64,000 nt of DNA. Source: Epiperipatus broadwayi. Taxonomy: Eukaryota; Onychophora; Udeonychophora; Euonychophora; Peripatidae. The stretch is taken from assembly GCA_028023455.1 (NCBI GenBank), contig JAQFVV010006199.1:1984001-2048000 (forward strand). The letters are read 5' to 3'. The notes below the pieces were generated by a model, which saw only the letters and a program-made list of their open reading frames with translations, had not been told where the DNA came from and did not search any database. Positions within the stretch are counted from its first letter, which is position 1. Each line of letters opens with the position of its first letter. Position numbers and translations under genes: made by a program. Positions 1 through 12,027 of the stretch are shown here, piece after piece.

Positions 1-1790
1 ACACTTCCTTCCCCACTAAATAACTTTCCTCCTATCTCTATGTCACCTTTATTTATAAAAATTCTTGAATCTATCATAAAGAATAAGATTCAACCTATTA
101 TACTCCCTTCAATTTCAGAATACCAGTGCACAAAGAAAAGAGCTTCCATCCCTGATACCATCATGCTGTGCAGAATTGTAATTGATTTGAATGTCACAAT
201 TTCAAAGAAAACTCGCTCTATTGTGGTGCAAATGGATAGTTTTACCTGCCTTTGATTCTATAACCATTGACTGTCATTAAATTGTTACAGTCTCATAGCA
301 TACCTATTGCTATTTTTTTACATATTTGCTAACTTATTAATAAATAGAGAAATTTACTCTCAATGGCAAAGTGTCCCCAGGCTTTAAAGTTGTTAACTAT
401 TCTGCAAGGGTCACCATTGAGTGCATTATTTTTCATTATCTATATCAATCTGTTTCTATTTGAAATAGAAGAAATATTATTTAGCATTCATGTCCCAATA
501 ATTAATAGGGTTATGTAGTATACAACTTTTATGGATGATCTTGCCATCTTCATTCCCTCCAAGAAATATCTACAACACTTATCTCAATTCTTGAAGGATA
601 ATATGCTTATTTTAAACTCCAATTTATTCTACAACTTATCTCAATTTTTGAAGGATACAATGCTCATTTTAAGCTCCAATTTAATTTTAATGAATCATCC
701 ATATGTAATATACTTTCTGACAAGAGTGCTTGTCTCTCTTTACTGTATCCCCATACAATTTTCTCAGCTTCTCTATCTATAAATCAATAAAATCCATGAG
801 AATGTCAATCTAGCACTCTGCTCTTGTCTACTGGAAAAATAAATCCAAAGCATACATAACTCTTCATACAAAAATCTCTTTAATCAATATTTTAATCTTT
901 CCAAAAATCACATTCTATATGCTAATCATTAGGTTCACTGTTTTATTCCATATTAATTTGGAATTTTAAAAAAACCTGTGATTACCAATGTTAAAACACT
1001 GAATATGCATGCCAAAAAAAACCTGTGATCACCAGTGTTAAAAAACTGAATATGCATGTCAAAAATAATGGCCTCTCATTTCTTTCAATTCCTACTTTTT
1101 TTTTTCTTTTAGAGATCATTTATCTCAATATTTAAATTTGTATCCATATACTCTGATATTATAGAATTTGTCCGCATTACCCCTACTGATAAACCACCAC
1201 CCAGTGGGGGTAAGTTTTTTCAATCTCTTATTAAATATGTTGCTGCTCATCTTGACTTGAATCAATATTCCATTTCAGGAAAAATAATTTATTGGGAGCC
1301 ATGTAACATGATTCATAATATCAATCAATCTCAACAACAGTCTCTGCTTAATATCAATAATAAACAAATTTCAAAATTCAAATTCTGTATCTAGAAGCAA
1401 AATACTTGGATTTTCTTATTAAAATCAATCTAGATGCTCTACCCACTAATTACTGTATGTGCAAAGAATAGTATATGCTAACATTGACCCTGTGTACTTG
1501 CTCTCAACAATTCCTCACCATTTATTCTAATGTTCAGCCTTTCTTGTATATAGAAATATTGAATCAATCATTAAATCACATATTTCATCAATCATCCAAT
1601 TTCATATGCAGTGTGATGCATGGCTTTTTTTCCCCATTAGAATCACAATTTTCATCACGTTCAACCTTTGGGTCCTGAAATATCATTTTTGTTTTAACAC
1701 TATATCCAAGAAATTGTAATCCCTGTTTTACAATCAAATATCTAAAATCAAAAACAGTAAAGTGCTTGGTCCCCTTGATATATATCATGC
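1..1790 (+). pseudogene. Decayed LINE copy (RT and C-terminal part), same family as 42145-48863
   Basis: Remnant of an APE-type non-LTR retrotransposon, cut by the window start. The frame at 40-255 reads SPLFIKILESIIKNKI, matching the RT segment IPLMIKIIESIIKDKM of the large element at 42-49 kb. At 531 the frame reads FMDDLAIFIPS, the counterpart of YMDDVVVFLPS, so the catalytic Asp pair is still visible. Near 1405-1450 LDFLIKINLDALPTN matches VDFLIKVNLEALPTN just before the C-terminal zinc-finger-like region of that element. Stops and shifts lie between all these blocks, so it cannot make protein. Blocks of about 350 bp are missing compared with the 42-49 kb copy. The 3' limit near 1790 is approximate. 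Confidence 0.8.
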
Positions 1791-1797
1791 AACATTA

Positions 1798-1905
1798 AAA
1801 TTGTAAGATTCAAGTTCGAATCTTAGTTTCACCTCAGTCATATTTATTCTGTCTTCTACCCACTCCCCCATCCCACCTAAATTTAAACCCTCAATATTGG
1901 ACTGT
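1798..1905 (+). repeat. Possible truncated tRNA-derived SINE
   Basis: A B-box-like stretch, AAGTTCGAATCTTAG, close to the RNA polymerase III consensus GGTTCGANTCC, is followed by a pyrimidine-rich tail. No matching A box was found upstream, so it would be a 5'-truncated copy abutting the LINE remnant. Confidence 0.3.
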
Positions 1906-2331
1906 GTGTGTATAATAGTATTAGTTATATATATAAAAAGCTTGTTAAATATGCATGCACACACACTCCAATATGAGATATTAACGCATTGAAATGTAAT
2001 TTATTAAATTTAGAATATTTAATATTTTGCATTATTATTTAGGTCAAAGTTAAATAATATTTAATTTATAAAATCTAAAAGTTGTTTTAACCTTTTAATG
2101 TTTAAATGTATTAAAAATAGAAATTCCCCTGCTAAATAATATTGTAAGTCTTATGGGTGGGAGAGAGACAATAGAATACTGAGAAATATTCCTAAAAGCT
2201 TTTAATTAGTTTTAAAGAAACATCTGCAGTATTATGAGGTCATAGGTGAAATACATAATAAAGTAAAGTAAAATGCTCAGATTGAAATGACAAATGGAAC
2301 ATGTGCTCTTAATGCATTATTTTACCTTCAG
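1906..2331. other. Unassigned AT-rich DNA
   Basis: Short AT-rich runs and a TG/TA microsatellite near 1900-1960. No ORF, TIR or repeat structure recognised. Confidence 0.5.
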
Positions 2332-2400
2332 ATATTTTGAGCGGACATGAAAGGCGAACCAATATGCCATGTCAGATCGATCTAGAAGATAAGGAGCAAG
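2332..2400 (+). CDS. Candidate internal exon of an unknown host gene
   Basis: A 69-bp open segment between a good acceptor (TTTTACCTTCAG ending at 2331) and a good donor (AGCAAG then GTGAAC at 2401). It is a multiple of three and enters and leaves in phase 1. The open frame reads ILSGHERRTNMPCQIDLED followed by KEQ; one of the other frames stops at once. It is richer in G+C than the surrounding DNA and uses varied codons. I do not recognise the protein and see no partner exon on this strand nearby. A chance open frame of this size is quite possible, so this is a hypothesis based on splice signals and composition. Confidence 0.3.
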
Positions 2401-3489
2401 GTGAACAAAAAGTATATAAAGTCTTGTTAAAAATAAGAAAAGACTAATCTCATATCTAATGTCCCAACTCTGATCTGCCATCTGTTCTTATAAAATATGA
2501 TTTTTACATATCATCTTGCTATGGCTGAATAGTAGGCATGAGCTGTTCTCCTCTGGAGAAAAGGGAGATGCACTGGATCGCCTACTTGCTTTAAAATGAA
2601 CTTAAACTATCTGCTGTAATCCATATGCTGCTGCTTAATCGACTGCTGCTTGTAATCATAACCACTAAATGAACTCTTAAGGAAAAATTACTGCACCAAA
2701 ATCCATAAACAGGAGGATCACTCAAAACATGCATGTTCTGCTTTAAATTAAAGGTAACCAATACCCAAAAGCTTTAAGAACTTTTCTGCTCTTATTTAAA
2801 ACTAGAATTCATCTTTCTAATGTCTAATATTTTAATCATAATGTATACTCATGTAAATTCTATTTTAAATCCACTAAACTTTTTAAATCTGTAATTTTTA
2901 ATTACTATGTGATCTTTCATTGTCTTTGGGTATCCATTTCTATTAAAAATTATTTATCTACATAATTAATTTTATGCCTCAATAATTTCCAACCTAGCCT
3001 CTTAACTTATTTAAATATTAGCTTTCACCAAAATGCACGGAGTTATTAGATAACATATAAATTTGTCTTATATTAATCAAGTGGCTAGCTTGGGAATTAT
3101 CTAATTTTGATATTTGATAATTTACTTCTCAGATGCGTCTCATTATATATATATATATTAACATGATTTCTTGTATTGTCTTATAGTTTAAAGAATTATT
3201 TTAGCTTAAGAGACACATCTAACTTTCATGATTAGCTATGAGTGTGGGTGTCCCATAATTTGTACGGGTGGATATTTTAACTTAGCAATAGAGATATATT
3301 AGAATTATACTCTTTATCCTTTTATTATTAGTATCGATTGGTATTTATTGAATTTCACTTTTATAATTAAACCAATCTCAGGTTATTTGAGGTCTTGTCA
3401 GTTAATCACTCATAAATGTGGGTCTTGGAAGTGAATAATTACTTGTTAGCATTAAATATAAATCTTATTCTATTATAAACGATAGGTGT
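2401..3489. other. Unassigned AT-rich DNA
   Basis: No coding signal. It contains the short TG-rich motif GTGGGTGTCCCATAATTTGT near 3244 and AT microsatellite at 3145-3160. No element ends identified. Confidence 0.45.
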
Positions 3490-3725
3490 TATTATTGAGC
3501 GATGCTAAAGTTTTTCTCCTATTTTAAGCCAGGGAAATCACCGGATACTTATATTTATAGGTATCATTCTGCTCCATTAGGAAGAGCATAGAAAGTGCTT
3601 CCATGGAAAGCTGAGTCTGTCATGCGGTCAGGTAGTGACAGTGGAAAAAGTTCCCGCACCCTCGGATTTGCGTTTATGACCGGTTTCATAGGGTCCCCGG
3701 TAGAAATCCTGCCCACGAGTATATA
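3490..3725. other. GC-richer island of unknown identity
   Basis: About 235 bp with clearly higher G+C than the flanks, including CCGCACCCTCGGATTTGCG and GGGTCCCCGGTAGAAATCC. A 93-codon frame runs through it on the plus strand (3595-3876), but half of that frame is ordinary AT-rich DNA, so I do not call a gene. On the minus strand about 28 codons are open. It could be a repeat core (SINE-like), an RNA gene remnant or a degenerate exon. Confidence 0.35.
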
Positions 3726-5147
3726 TATTTCTCTCCTGGCTTATATCTCAAAGTTCGCTCCATTATTATTCTATGGCATCTCTATAAATACCACCTCTCA
3801 TCTAGTTCAATTATTCTTTTATTCTCTGCTTTTGATCTCACTTCCCAAGCCTACCACATTATCTGCTTTCAAATAACAGACACCTTTTAGAATTAATCTC
3901 TAATTTAAAACTTTATATATTAATCTATTGTTGGGATAAGTAAATTCACTGCCATATATCTCTTTCAACGTCTATCTCACATGATAGCTAACATATTTAG
4001 TCTGGGGCATTAAACACGTGTGTGCTATCGTTATATACTCAAAGGGATGGGTCAAATTATTAATATTTTAATAATGTACAATTATACCATATTGATAGTA
4101 TTGACTGAAATCAAACTCCAAGTTTGTAAATAGATTTTTTTGTTTATACAAATATTAAATATAGTTTTAATTATATCTTCGTCGTCATGTCCATTTTCTT
4201 AATACATTATAACTATAGTGTCTCATACCATAAATTAAATATAATCTCATTCATTAGTTTTATAATAATATTAGTAATAATAGAATTAGTTAGAGTCTCT
4301 TGCATCTCCCTGACCCCCATGGCCTAAAAGATGTTTGCTAATGTGGTGGAAAGTACATTATTCCATAGTTACATGTTGTATAATCAATCTACTAGATTCA
4401 AACTCAGCATTGCAGGCCCTGAACCCACCTGTAGTACTGCTCTTCAACTGTAGTGGTGGGAAAATGCAACTGGTTAACGAGATATATGAATTCTGATCAT
4501 TACAACATTGAGCCTCATTACTCTTCCTTCTCCTTTATAATACTAGGCTGTTAATCAAAGGATATATATCAAAGAATATCAATGGACAAGAGTGTGTTTA
4601 TGATATATTTATAATTATTACTACAAACATCTATACTATTCCCTTTTCCATTTGACTATTTAATACGATTAAACTGAAAATCATATACATCTTGTATTAT
4701 CTATGTATATTATTAACTTTTTTTTTCTCAAATTGTCTAATATGTTAAACTTATAACTAGTTTAAATAGTAATAAACATAAATTTTAAAAGTAAAATTAA
4801 GAACAATTACAAATCACTATTTGTATCCACATGTAATAAAAAGCAAATTCATTGCAGTTATGATTTGCAAAACAAATGGAAAGTCATTTTAGTTTTTTAT
4901 TTTATTGTATTTTAAATGTGTATGTGGTAGTTGAAGGGAGGGCATTTAAACCATATAGTTAAATTTATAATTTAAAACTATAATAGAGCTATAACAATCT
5001 AATTTAAAAATACTACCAAATCAAACGTTTCAAAAAAACTTAATTTTATTTATTTGATGAAAGTGAAATTTTTCTTTTGCCTTAGTTGAAATCAATACAA
5101 GAATCTTAGCATTTGAATCCACTACTTTTCATCTCTGATATAAAGTG
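3726..5147. other. Unassigned AT-rich DNA
   Basis: No coding signal. Weak tRNA-like wording near 4385-4400 (GATTCAAACTC) was too poor to call a SINE. Confidence 0.45.
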
Positions 5148-5257
5148 TTTTTTTTTTTGTTCATGTGTCATAGCATTAGCTGGGAAGTGAATCCACTAAT
5201 CCAGGACAACTGCTTGTAAGGCTGCTGTGCTGACCACTCAACCACCAACTGTTTTAC
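5148..5257 (-). repeat. tRNA-derived SINE (tail-sharing family)
   Basis: Read on the minus strand it starts GTTGGTGGTTGAGTGGTCAG (A-box-like, leucine/serine-tRNA style), then GGATTCACTTCC (B-box-like), then the tail GCTAATGCTATGACACATGA and a poly(A) stretch (poly-T at 5150-5158 on the plus strand). The tail and body match the SINEs at 36427-36529 and, more loosely, 32283-32393. No clear target-site duplication remains. Confidence 0.7.
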
Positions 5258-8200
5258 AACAAATTAGTGAATAACATTGGATATTTTTTTAAAAAAAATT
5301 GTATCTTGAAAAGATGTTTGATAGAGGTTACTTTAACAAAAAAAATATTATTTAAAATAAATAATGGGTTAGTTGCTGAGGAATCCATGTGACATTAAAC
5401 AATAGAAATAATAGATTGAATTTTGATTCAAAATTTTTAACTCTTAAGTCCACTTTTGCCATTGTTTTAAGTGACACAAAGAGAAAAAATAATTAAATGA
5501 TTATTTGATTGAGATGTGATAAGATATCTGAACTCCAGAAATGATAGGTTAAACTTAGAGGTCATCACTATCATAACACTAGCCACATAAGGCATTTTAA
5601 AAAATAGAACTAGTGACAAGTTGTGTAAAAAAGTTTGCCACTAGAACTGAGATATATATATTTTTTAAAAACTTTGCTTTGTCAAGTTTCACTATTATTA
5701 TAAAATTTTGTGCTTTGTGTTGTTATTTTGATACATTTTTATAAGGGAATGAAAAATCTTTAAAAATTTATCAATTGCAACTTGTTATAATGATTAATTC
5801 TTTTATAAAAAAAATTGTTTAACTAAAGTTTGAGATATCAGTTTTGTTTAAAAAGAATACTGAACTATTTTATTATTAGTAGTAGTAGTATATAGTTTTT
5901 CATTTTTATTTTATTTTTTACTTGTAACTTAGTGCATTTAATTTGTTAAAATATTGTAATATTGATTATTTGTTACAATAGCATTGATTTACTTCTATAT
6001 AAAGTAATTATATGTAACAAAATATAATTGATTTGGATTTATATATTTTTTGAACTTCTAAATTTGTTTTATTGAAGTATTTTCTTTTTTATTTATTGGT
6101 TGAAATATATATTTTATTAGTGTTTTGATTTTATTTATTTATTGTTATATTGATGCTGAAGTTTTTTAATTTTCCAAGATTATTAAAAATTTTCTGAATT
6201 TTATTTTAAATTATTATTAAAAAATTGATTAATATGCTCATGAAATATATTACGGTGTTTTTTTTCAACTTCATTAAATTTTTAATTTTATTTCCATAAA
6301 AAACTGATTATAAATAAACTAAATTAATCAATTGCTTCATTTATTTTTTAGATGAATATTTTGTATTTAAATATAGAGGTAGGTGTTGTTTTTACAAGCT
6401 ATAATCCATTTTATTTATTCTGCTCCATAATAAATGGACAATAGAAAATAGTATTATTATGTCTATATAACCACACTAGTCTAAAAATATATGTTAAATG
6501 TAAGCAATAATATCATCTGATATTTTCTTAGCTCTATGGAACATCTGCATCATTTATTATTTCAATTATAACACTATTACAAGAAAAATAAATAAATAAA
6601 AATATTAAAATTTATTTCTTAATTAGAAAATGTAAAATTTACATTTTTATATCATATTTTCTTGTCTTACAGCAAGTCTCTCGTAATTGCACATAATTAA
6701 GTGTATTTGATTTTTTATGGCAATCTAAGTTAGATTTTTTTTTTTACTTCCTTTTTTCTAAAATGTAAAAATTTATTCAAAATAGTTTCAAAGGATAAAA
6801 TTAAAGACCGCAATGCTGGAAAATTTAACTGAACATTAATATTAAAATTTTAAATGGAAAAATAAAATCCATTCTGGAGTCTGTTGTTTATTGACTCTGT
6901 TAAATGTAACTAGTTGAGGCTTAAAATATTTTCTTAATTTTTCTACTAATGTAACCTTTAATTGAATAGTGTTTGTAGTAAAGTTAAATTATTTACTATA
7001 TTAATTAATATTTTAAATTGATTTTAAAATCATTAAAAATAATGCAAAATTTATTAATTATAAAGATATTAGCGTATTGAAAAATAAAAACCGATTGAGC
7101 TTTCATTAATAAAACTTGTTTTGGTTTGATAAACATAATGAAAATATTTTCACCACATTGTGCAAAAAATAAGCAAATTTAAAGCTCTTACCCCTTGAAT
7201 ATATCTGCTATCTAGAGAAAAAATGTAAACTAAATTATAGATCCATTATTATTAAATATAAACTGTTAAATAGGACAAAATGAAATTAAACAAATGATCA
7301 ATTCAAAATAGCATCAGTCTGGAACAGAGCGTATTAATGAAAATGAAAGAGGAAATGTCATTCCGACTTTATGTCCAGAATAAACGTAGAAGGGTTTATA
7401 AGAAGAAGAAATCATCCATTTGAGAATAAATAAATAAATCTAATAGAAAATTTAAAAAATATTAAAAAAAAGATAAAATAAATTTTATTTGTTTTTTGAA
7501 AAACTATTAACATATACACAAAGCAATTCTTACATATGAAAATATATTATGGCACTCAAATTATGATGTGGGTAGATTTTTTTATTTTTAATGATTGCAT
7601 TATATTTTCTTTTAATTTATTTTTGTTGATAATCTTAATTTGTTTATGTAATGTTATATTTAAAATAGATAATCTATATTAAAAAGTGTCTGGGAAATAT
7701 AAAATGTGTGTTGAAAAGAATATGTACAAGATAGTACAATAAATAAAACATATTGTAAACAATTACACTATTTGCTAGAGGTTTAGAATATAGTGTATAT
7801 AGTGTCTCCCTCCATTGGATATTTAATTATAATTGGTTTTTAAAAAGTTTTTTATATATATTTATTTATACATCAAATCAGAATAATATGTAAATATATT
7901 TTAAAAAGGATCTGTTTTGTATATATATTTGTATGTGTACAAGATAGTGCAATAAATAATATGTATTATAAATAAAATTCCAGCTACTATCCTCTAATTT
8001 ATGCCATTTGCTAGGATCTTAGAATAAAATATGATAAATACAGCAACTTCACTATCTATTTAAATTATGTTTTGTTAAAGTTTTTTTAAAATTTATTTTA
8101 GTATTTATATGTCAAATCAAAGTGATTTATTTTTAGGTATTTAAAAAGGCATACAGTAACTCCTCCATATCTGCATTGATTGCAAAATATAAGGAGCAAT

Positions 8201-8660
8201 CTTTTATGCCTTCTAATTGTAAACATCTCTTTTAATGCATGTAAACTGTTGGATTTTTAAATAAACAATAATTGACTATACACAGTTAAAGATATTTTTA
8301 ATCTTCATTAGCTTTTATCTATGAGTAGAATTCTAGTAAACAAAGAATGTTTTTCCCATTTTTTTTAATTATTTTAATTGGATTAATTACAACATTGATC
8401 ATGAAATAGACAGTTATTCTACTAAGATAATGAATTTATTTTTTTCTTTAATTTTATTTTTAAAAATCATATGTGTAAATATATGAGTATGCATGTATTG
8501 AAAAAATACATGTACAATATATATATAAAAGTTCATATTTAAAATTTTAAATCCACATTATGTATATACATAATATAGATCAATAAGATTAGTGAACTTC
8601 AGAGATAAGTAATTGTAATCATGGGGATGTACAGAATTTTTTAATTAAAAGAATGGCTAT
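5258..8660. other. Long AT-rich intergenic or intronic DNA
   Basis: More than 3 kb of very AT-rich sequence with homopolymer A/T runs and no ORF over 60 codons. A short open stretch near 7319-7396 was considered as an exon and set aside. No TIRs, TSDs or RNA genes were recognised. Confidence 0.5.
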
Positions 8661-8676
8661 TTCTTCTTTTAGATTT

Positions 8677-8704
8677 TATATATATATATATATATATATA
8701 TACT

Positions 8705-8744
<40 letters not shown>

Positions 8745-8751
8745 GCCAGTA
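8677..8751. repeat. (TA)n microsatellite with inverted arms
   Basis: A (TA)n tract is interrupted by TACTGGCATA at 8701-8710, and its reverse complement TATGCCAGTA lies at 8742-8751. The right half forms a hairpin with 10-bp unique arms around about 30 bp of TA repeats. It could be a tiny TA-flanked MITE expanded by slippage. Confidence 0.65.
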
Positions 8752-9649
8752 CAAAATACCATTAGATCTGCAAAATTACAAAGACTATCCATATTATAGC
8801 TGCTAGTATCAGGGCTCTACTAAGCATATAGCCTAGCGCTAGATTGAAAAAATTATTCCATGACTGTAATGATTATTTATTTATGTATTATGGCCACATA
8901 TTTTAAGGTGTACTCTTATGTAGACTCATCTCCCCAGAGGACAATAGCTGTTAATTTTATAATTAAATTAATAAAAGAGATGCTCAAGTATGGCTCCTTT
9001 TCCAATCCTCCCTTTACAGCACTCTAAACTGACTCAATCTATTTCCAAAACAAAATCCTTACAAAAAATTAACTCCTTCAATTACTAATTTTACAATGAT
9101 CCCATTATTTAACATTTTTATAACCTTTCCTGAGGAAATGCAGCATCACAACTCTATGACTGGCAATGGTCCAAATCTATTATGAAGACCTTGTCTAAAT
9201 AGGAGTGAACATCAAAATGATTTAATACTAGAATGAACTGCATTGCATTTCAATCTGATCCTCTACCTTCATTCATGTTAAATAATTTAAAACTTATCAT
9301 TAAATTTATGGCATAAGTTTCCAGATGTTTGCTTATGACAATTGATTTTACTTTTTATGTGCTTTTTCTAGCATAAGTTTCCAGAAGTTTGCTTATAAGT
9401 GAAATTTTAACTGAACTTTACCCCCACTCCTATACAAATGTTTGAATGCAATAAAGATGAATAAAAAAATTATGTAATCAAATAAATAAAACAAAGTAAT
9501 ATAGCAACATGCCCCCTTTTTAATTTGGTCAAAATTCCATACTCTAATATTGGAACTTTTACCATGCATTAGACTCTGTTGATTGAGTCTAGGTTGATAT
9601 CATGCCAATTATATAATAAAAGTTTACTTAAGCAATAGTTTATATTTAC
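8752..9649. other. Unassigned DNA with a local duplication
   Basis: Two near-identical pieces reading GCATAAGTTTCCAGA then TGTTTGCTTAT or AGTTTGCTTAT occur near 9311 and 9371. The stretch 8930-9240 may be a highly decayed coding repeat (TTTCCAATCCTCCCTTTACA), but I could not assign a family. Confidence 0.4.
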
Positions 9650-9886
9650 CCTGGTTGATCAGCTGTTAATTCACCATGAAGATACAATCCATATAGTTTC
9701 TGAAGTGAATCCTTTTTAGTCCTCTGGTTCCTGAACTCATTCTCAGCTAGCTGGTGGGCTCTTTCCTTTCCATAGCTGAAAATCACTTGGCTGGCTCCAA
9801 GTGTGGCTGGGAGACAGTTTTCCCTGGGAGGGAAATCCTTGATGCTCTCTAGCTGGAGAACATTTTCATAGCAATATATATTAGCA
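9650..9886 (-). CDS. Candidate internal exon of an unknown host gene
   Basis: A 237-bp stop-free stretch on the minus strand with near-balanced base composition inside very AT-rich DNA. It contains ESIKDFPPRENCLPATLGAS, then FSYGKERAHQLAENEF, then LQKLYGLYLHGELTADQPG: varied, charged and unlike a transposon ORF. A donor fits at its 3' end (CCAGG then GTAAAT, read leftward from 9650), with a stop just beyond in frame. An acceptor at 9887-9888 (ATTAAAAG) gives entry in phase 2; an alternative is CTCCAG further in. Phase 2 matches the donor phase of the candidate exon at 13887-13980 on the same strand. No domain recognised; it looks like a conserved intracellular protein. Confidence rests on composition, open frame and splice fit only. 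Confidence 0.5.
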
Positions 9887-10229
9887 CTTTTAATGAAAAA
9901 GTTCTTAGTAAACCCCTTGAATAAAAGAAAACTCTACAATTTATACTGTGAACAGAATTCACACCTTTTTGGATTTATTTTTAGCCAAATTTTATTACTT
10001 ACAATTTTTGTCCTTTTATTCTTGAGGAATTTTTAATTAAAGAAAAAGTTCTTGATTAATTAGTGCAATATATAACTGACAGACTCTAACAATATTTTTA
10101 ATTAAAAATACATTTTGTAGCTTTAGTTTCAATTATAGAGTTAATTGTGAGCCTCTCTAATTCCCCCCAACCCACATTTTTCCATGAAACAAAAAAAAGC
10201 TTTTAAGAAAAAAACCTTATTGTATGGTC
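9887..10229. other. Unassigned AT-rich DNA (possible intron)
   Basis: No feature seen. If the minus-strand exons are real, this is part of the intron between them. Confidence 0.4.
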
Positions 10230-10600
10230 ACACAGTGGAGCACTGCTATAAATTTTCTGGAAACACATCAACAATATATCCCTTTCAATTAAATGCACAA
10301 TAGAATCAGAACAAAAATTGGCATTCTTAGATGTTCTTGTGACAAGATTCCCTTATGGCAAAATCATAACTACAGTTTACTGAGAACCCACATACAGGAA
10401 AATACCTAGCCTATATATATCCAATCACAACCAGAAACACAAAACATGGAGTTATATTATCACTATGGAATAAAGCAAAAGAAGTTTGTTTAGAAACCAG
10501 TGATTTGGAAAAAGAAAAGATATATATAGAACAAACTCTTATGAAAAAATGATTATACATCAGCCATTATTAAGAAAACATTAACTACTTCAGCTCCAAG
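10230..10600 (+). pseudogene. Penelope-like element fragment, end of RT domain
   Basis: With frame changes the plus strand reads AFLDVLVTRFPYGKIITTVY and then EPTYRKIPSLYISNHNQK. This is the RT segment FLDV...(R/K)PTHTGRYL...SNHP found in Penelope-like retroelements after the YxDD box. Several stops break it. No GIY-YIG domain follows here; the sequence passes directly into the non-coding repeat at 10600-11125, which in the second copy follows a GIY-YIG remnant (54112-54375). This copy is therefore internally deleted. PLE RTs prime on DNA ends and their partner GIY-YIG endonuclease cuts DNA; this fragment can do neither. Confidence 0.65.
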
Positions 10601-11124
10601 CTGCCATATTGAATTTTTTAAAATACTGGCCTGAGACACAATTTTCACAATAACTTCAGTTTTAATTATGTTAGAGCAAAAACAATAAGCATAAAATAAA
10701 TAGTGATAGCTATATAAAAAATAAGGAAAAAGGAAATTTTCACATCCAAAATAATTATTATTTTATTGTTTGTTCATAATTTGAAAATTAACATTAACTA
10801 AAATTGAAAATACATCTTCAGTGATAATTTCTTTATATTCCTCACAAAATTATCTTTCTAAACATGTATAACATGTCTTACATGAGTTAATACACAACTT
10901 CACAATCTACAAAAGAATTCGGATATGACTTCTTCATTTTTATCTTGTACCCCAAATGTTCTAAATGTCAAAGGTGTCTATAAAGAAAAAGATTCATTCT
11001 AATAAAAGCTGCAAAAGAAATCATCATAGAAATTGGCTTCTTATCCATCTAAAACTAGAAATTGTAGGCTACTGTCTATATCACTGATAAAATGAGTTTC
11101 ATCTCTTCATTTTATATTTTTTGT
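10601..11124 (+). repeat. PLE-associated 3' repeat, copy A, left half
   Basis: Non-coding stretch homologous in the same orientation to 54720-55290. Shared landmarks are TTCACAATAACTTCAGTTTT, ACATCCAAAATAATTATTA and ATGAGTTTCATCTCTTCATT. It is cut at about 11124 by the RTE LINE and resumes at about 13156. Confidence 0.75.
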
Positions 11125-11305
11125 GTACATCATCATCATCATCATCAACCATTATCAATCCACTGCAGGATGAAGGTCTCTCCAAGTTTAATCCATTTTC
11201 TCCGATCGTTAGCTTCTCTTCTCCACAACACCCCTGCACATTTTCTTATTTCATCCATCCATCTCACATGTGGTCTCTTTCTGGGTCTTTTACAATCTCT
11301 TGGAA

Positions 11306-11989
11306 TCAGTTTAAAATTTCAATTGTCCATCTATTATCATCTCTTCTAGCAATATGTCCAGCCCAACTCCATTTCAATCTTTTAATTTTTTCAATAAGGT
11401 CAGTAACACCTGTTTGTTGTCTTACCCATACATTGCGTTTTCGATCTCTTCTTGTTACTCCCAACATACATCTCTCCATACTTCTTTGAGTGGTCTGAAG
11501 TCTCTGTATTGCTCTTCTATTAAGTGTCCAAGTCTCAGATCCATAAGTAAGAACTGGTAAAACACATTTGTTAAAAACCATCCTTTTCAAACACATAGGC
11601 ATATTTCCTTTTAGTATCAAGTTATTTCTACCAAAAGCACTCCAACCAAGTTTAATTCTATGATTAATTTCCTCCATTATGTTTCCATCTGTATTAATAA
11701 TCTGACCAAGGTATTTGTAACTGTTAACTTCTTCTAATTCTTCATAATCAATCTTTATTTTCATATTTTGAGCAAATCGATTAAACATTACTTTAGTCTT
11801 TTTAACATTTATCTTTAGTCCTACTTTTCTACTTTCATCTGCTAACTCCTGCAACATTTCCTGCAGCTCTGAAGCATTATTTGCAAAAACAACTACATCA
11901 TCTGCAAAATCTAAATGACTTAAATACTCTCCATTTACTTTCACTTCTTTAGTTTCCCATTTTAATCCACAAAATACTTCTTGCAGCAC
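11306..11989 (-). pseudogene. RTE reverse transcriptase, C-terminal half
   Basis: A 227-residue frame covering the RT fingers/palm end, thumb and C-terminus. The catalytic box reads HLDFADDVVVFANN near residue 26. Then come MLQELADESRKVGLKIN, the VNSYKYLGQIIN block, and the C-terminal segments LTYGSETWTLNRR and LKWSWAGHIARRDD typical of RTE and related LINE polyproteins. In an intact element this domain copies the RNA at nicked chromosomal DNA. It is separated from the N-terminal half by a frameshift around 11990-12030. Residues are well preserved, so the copy is old but not ancient. The call as RTE clade rests on motif wording and the simple-repeat tail. Confidence 0.85.
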
Positions 11990-12027
11990 TGCTGTAAAGA
12001 GTTTTGGAGATATGGAGTCACCTTGTC

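Noticed and set aside
7319-7396. Open stretch EQSVLMKMKEEMSFRLY and following as an exon on the plus strand
   Set aside because: The acceptor lacks a pyrimidine tract and the donor (GTTTAT) is weak; likely chance.
11092-11560. Plus-strand frames with a His-rich run
   Set aside because: The His run is the (CAT)n tail of the RTE LINE read in antisense; no gene.
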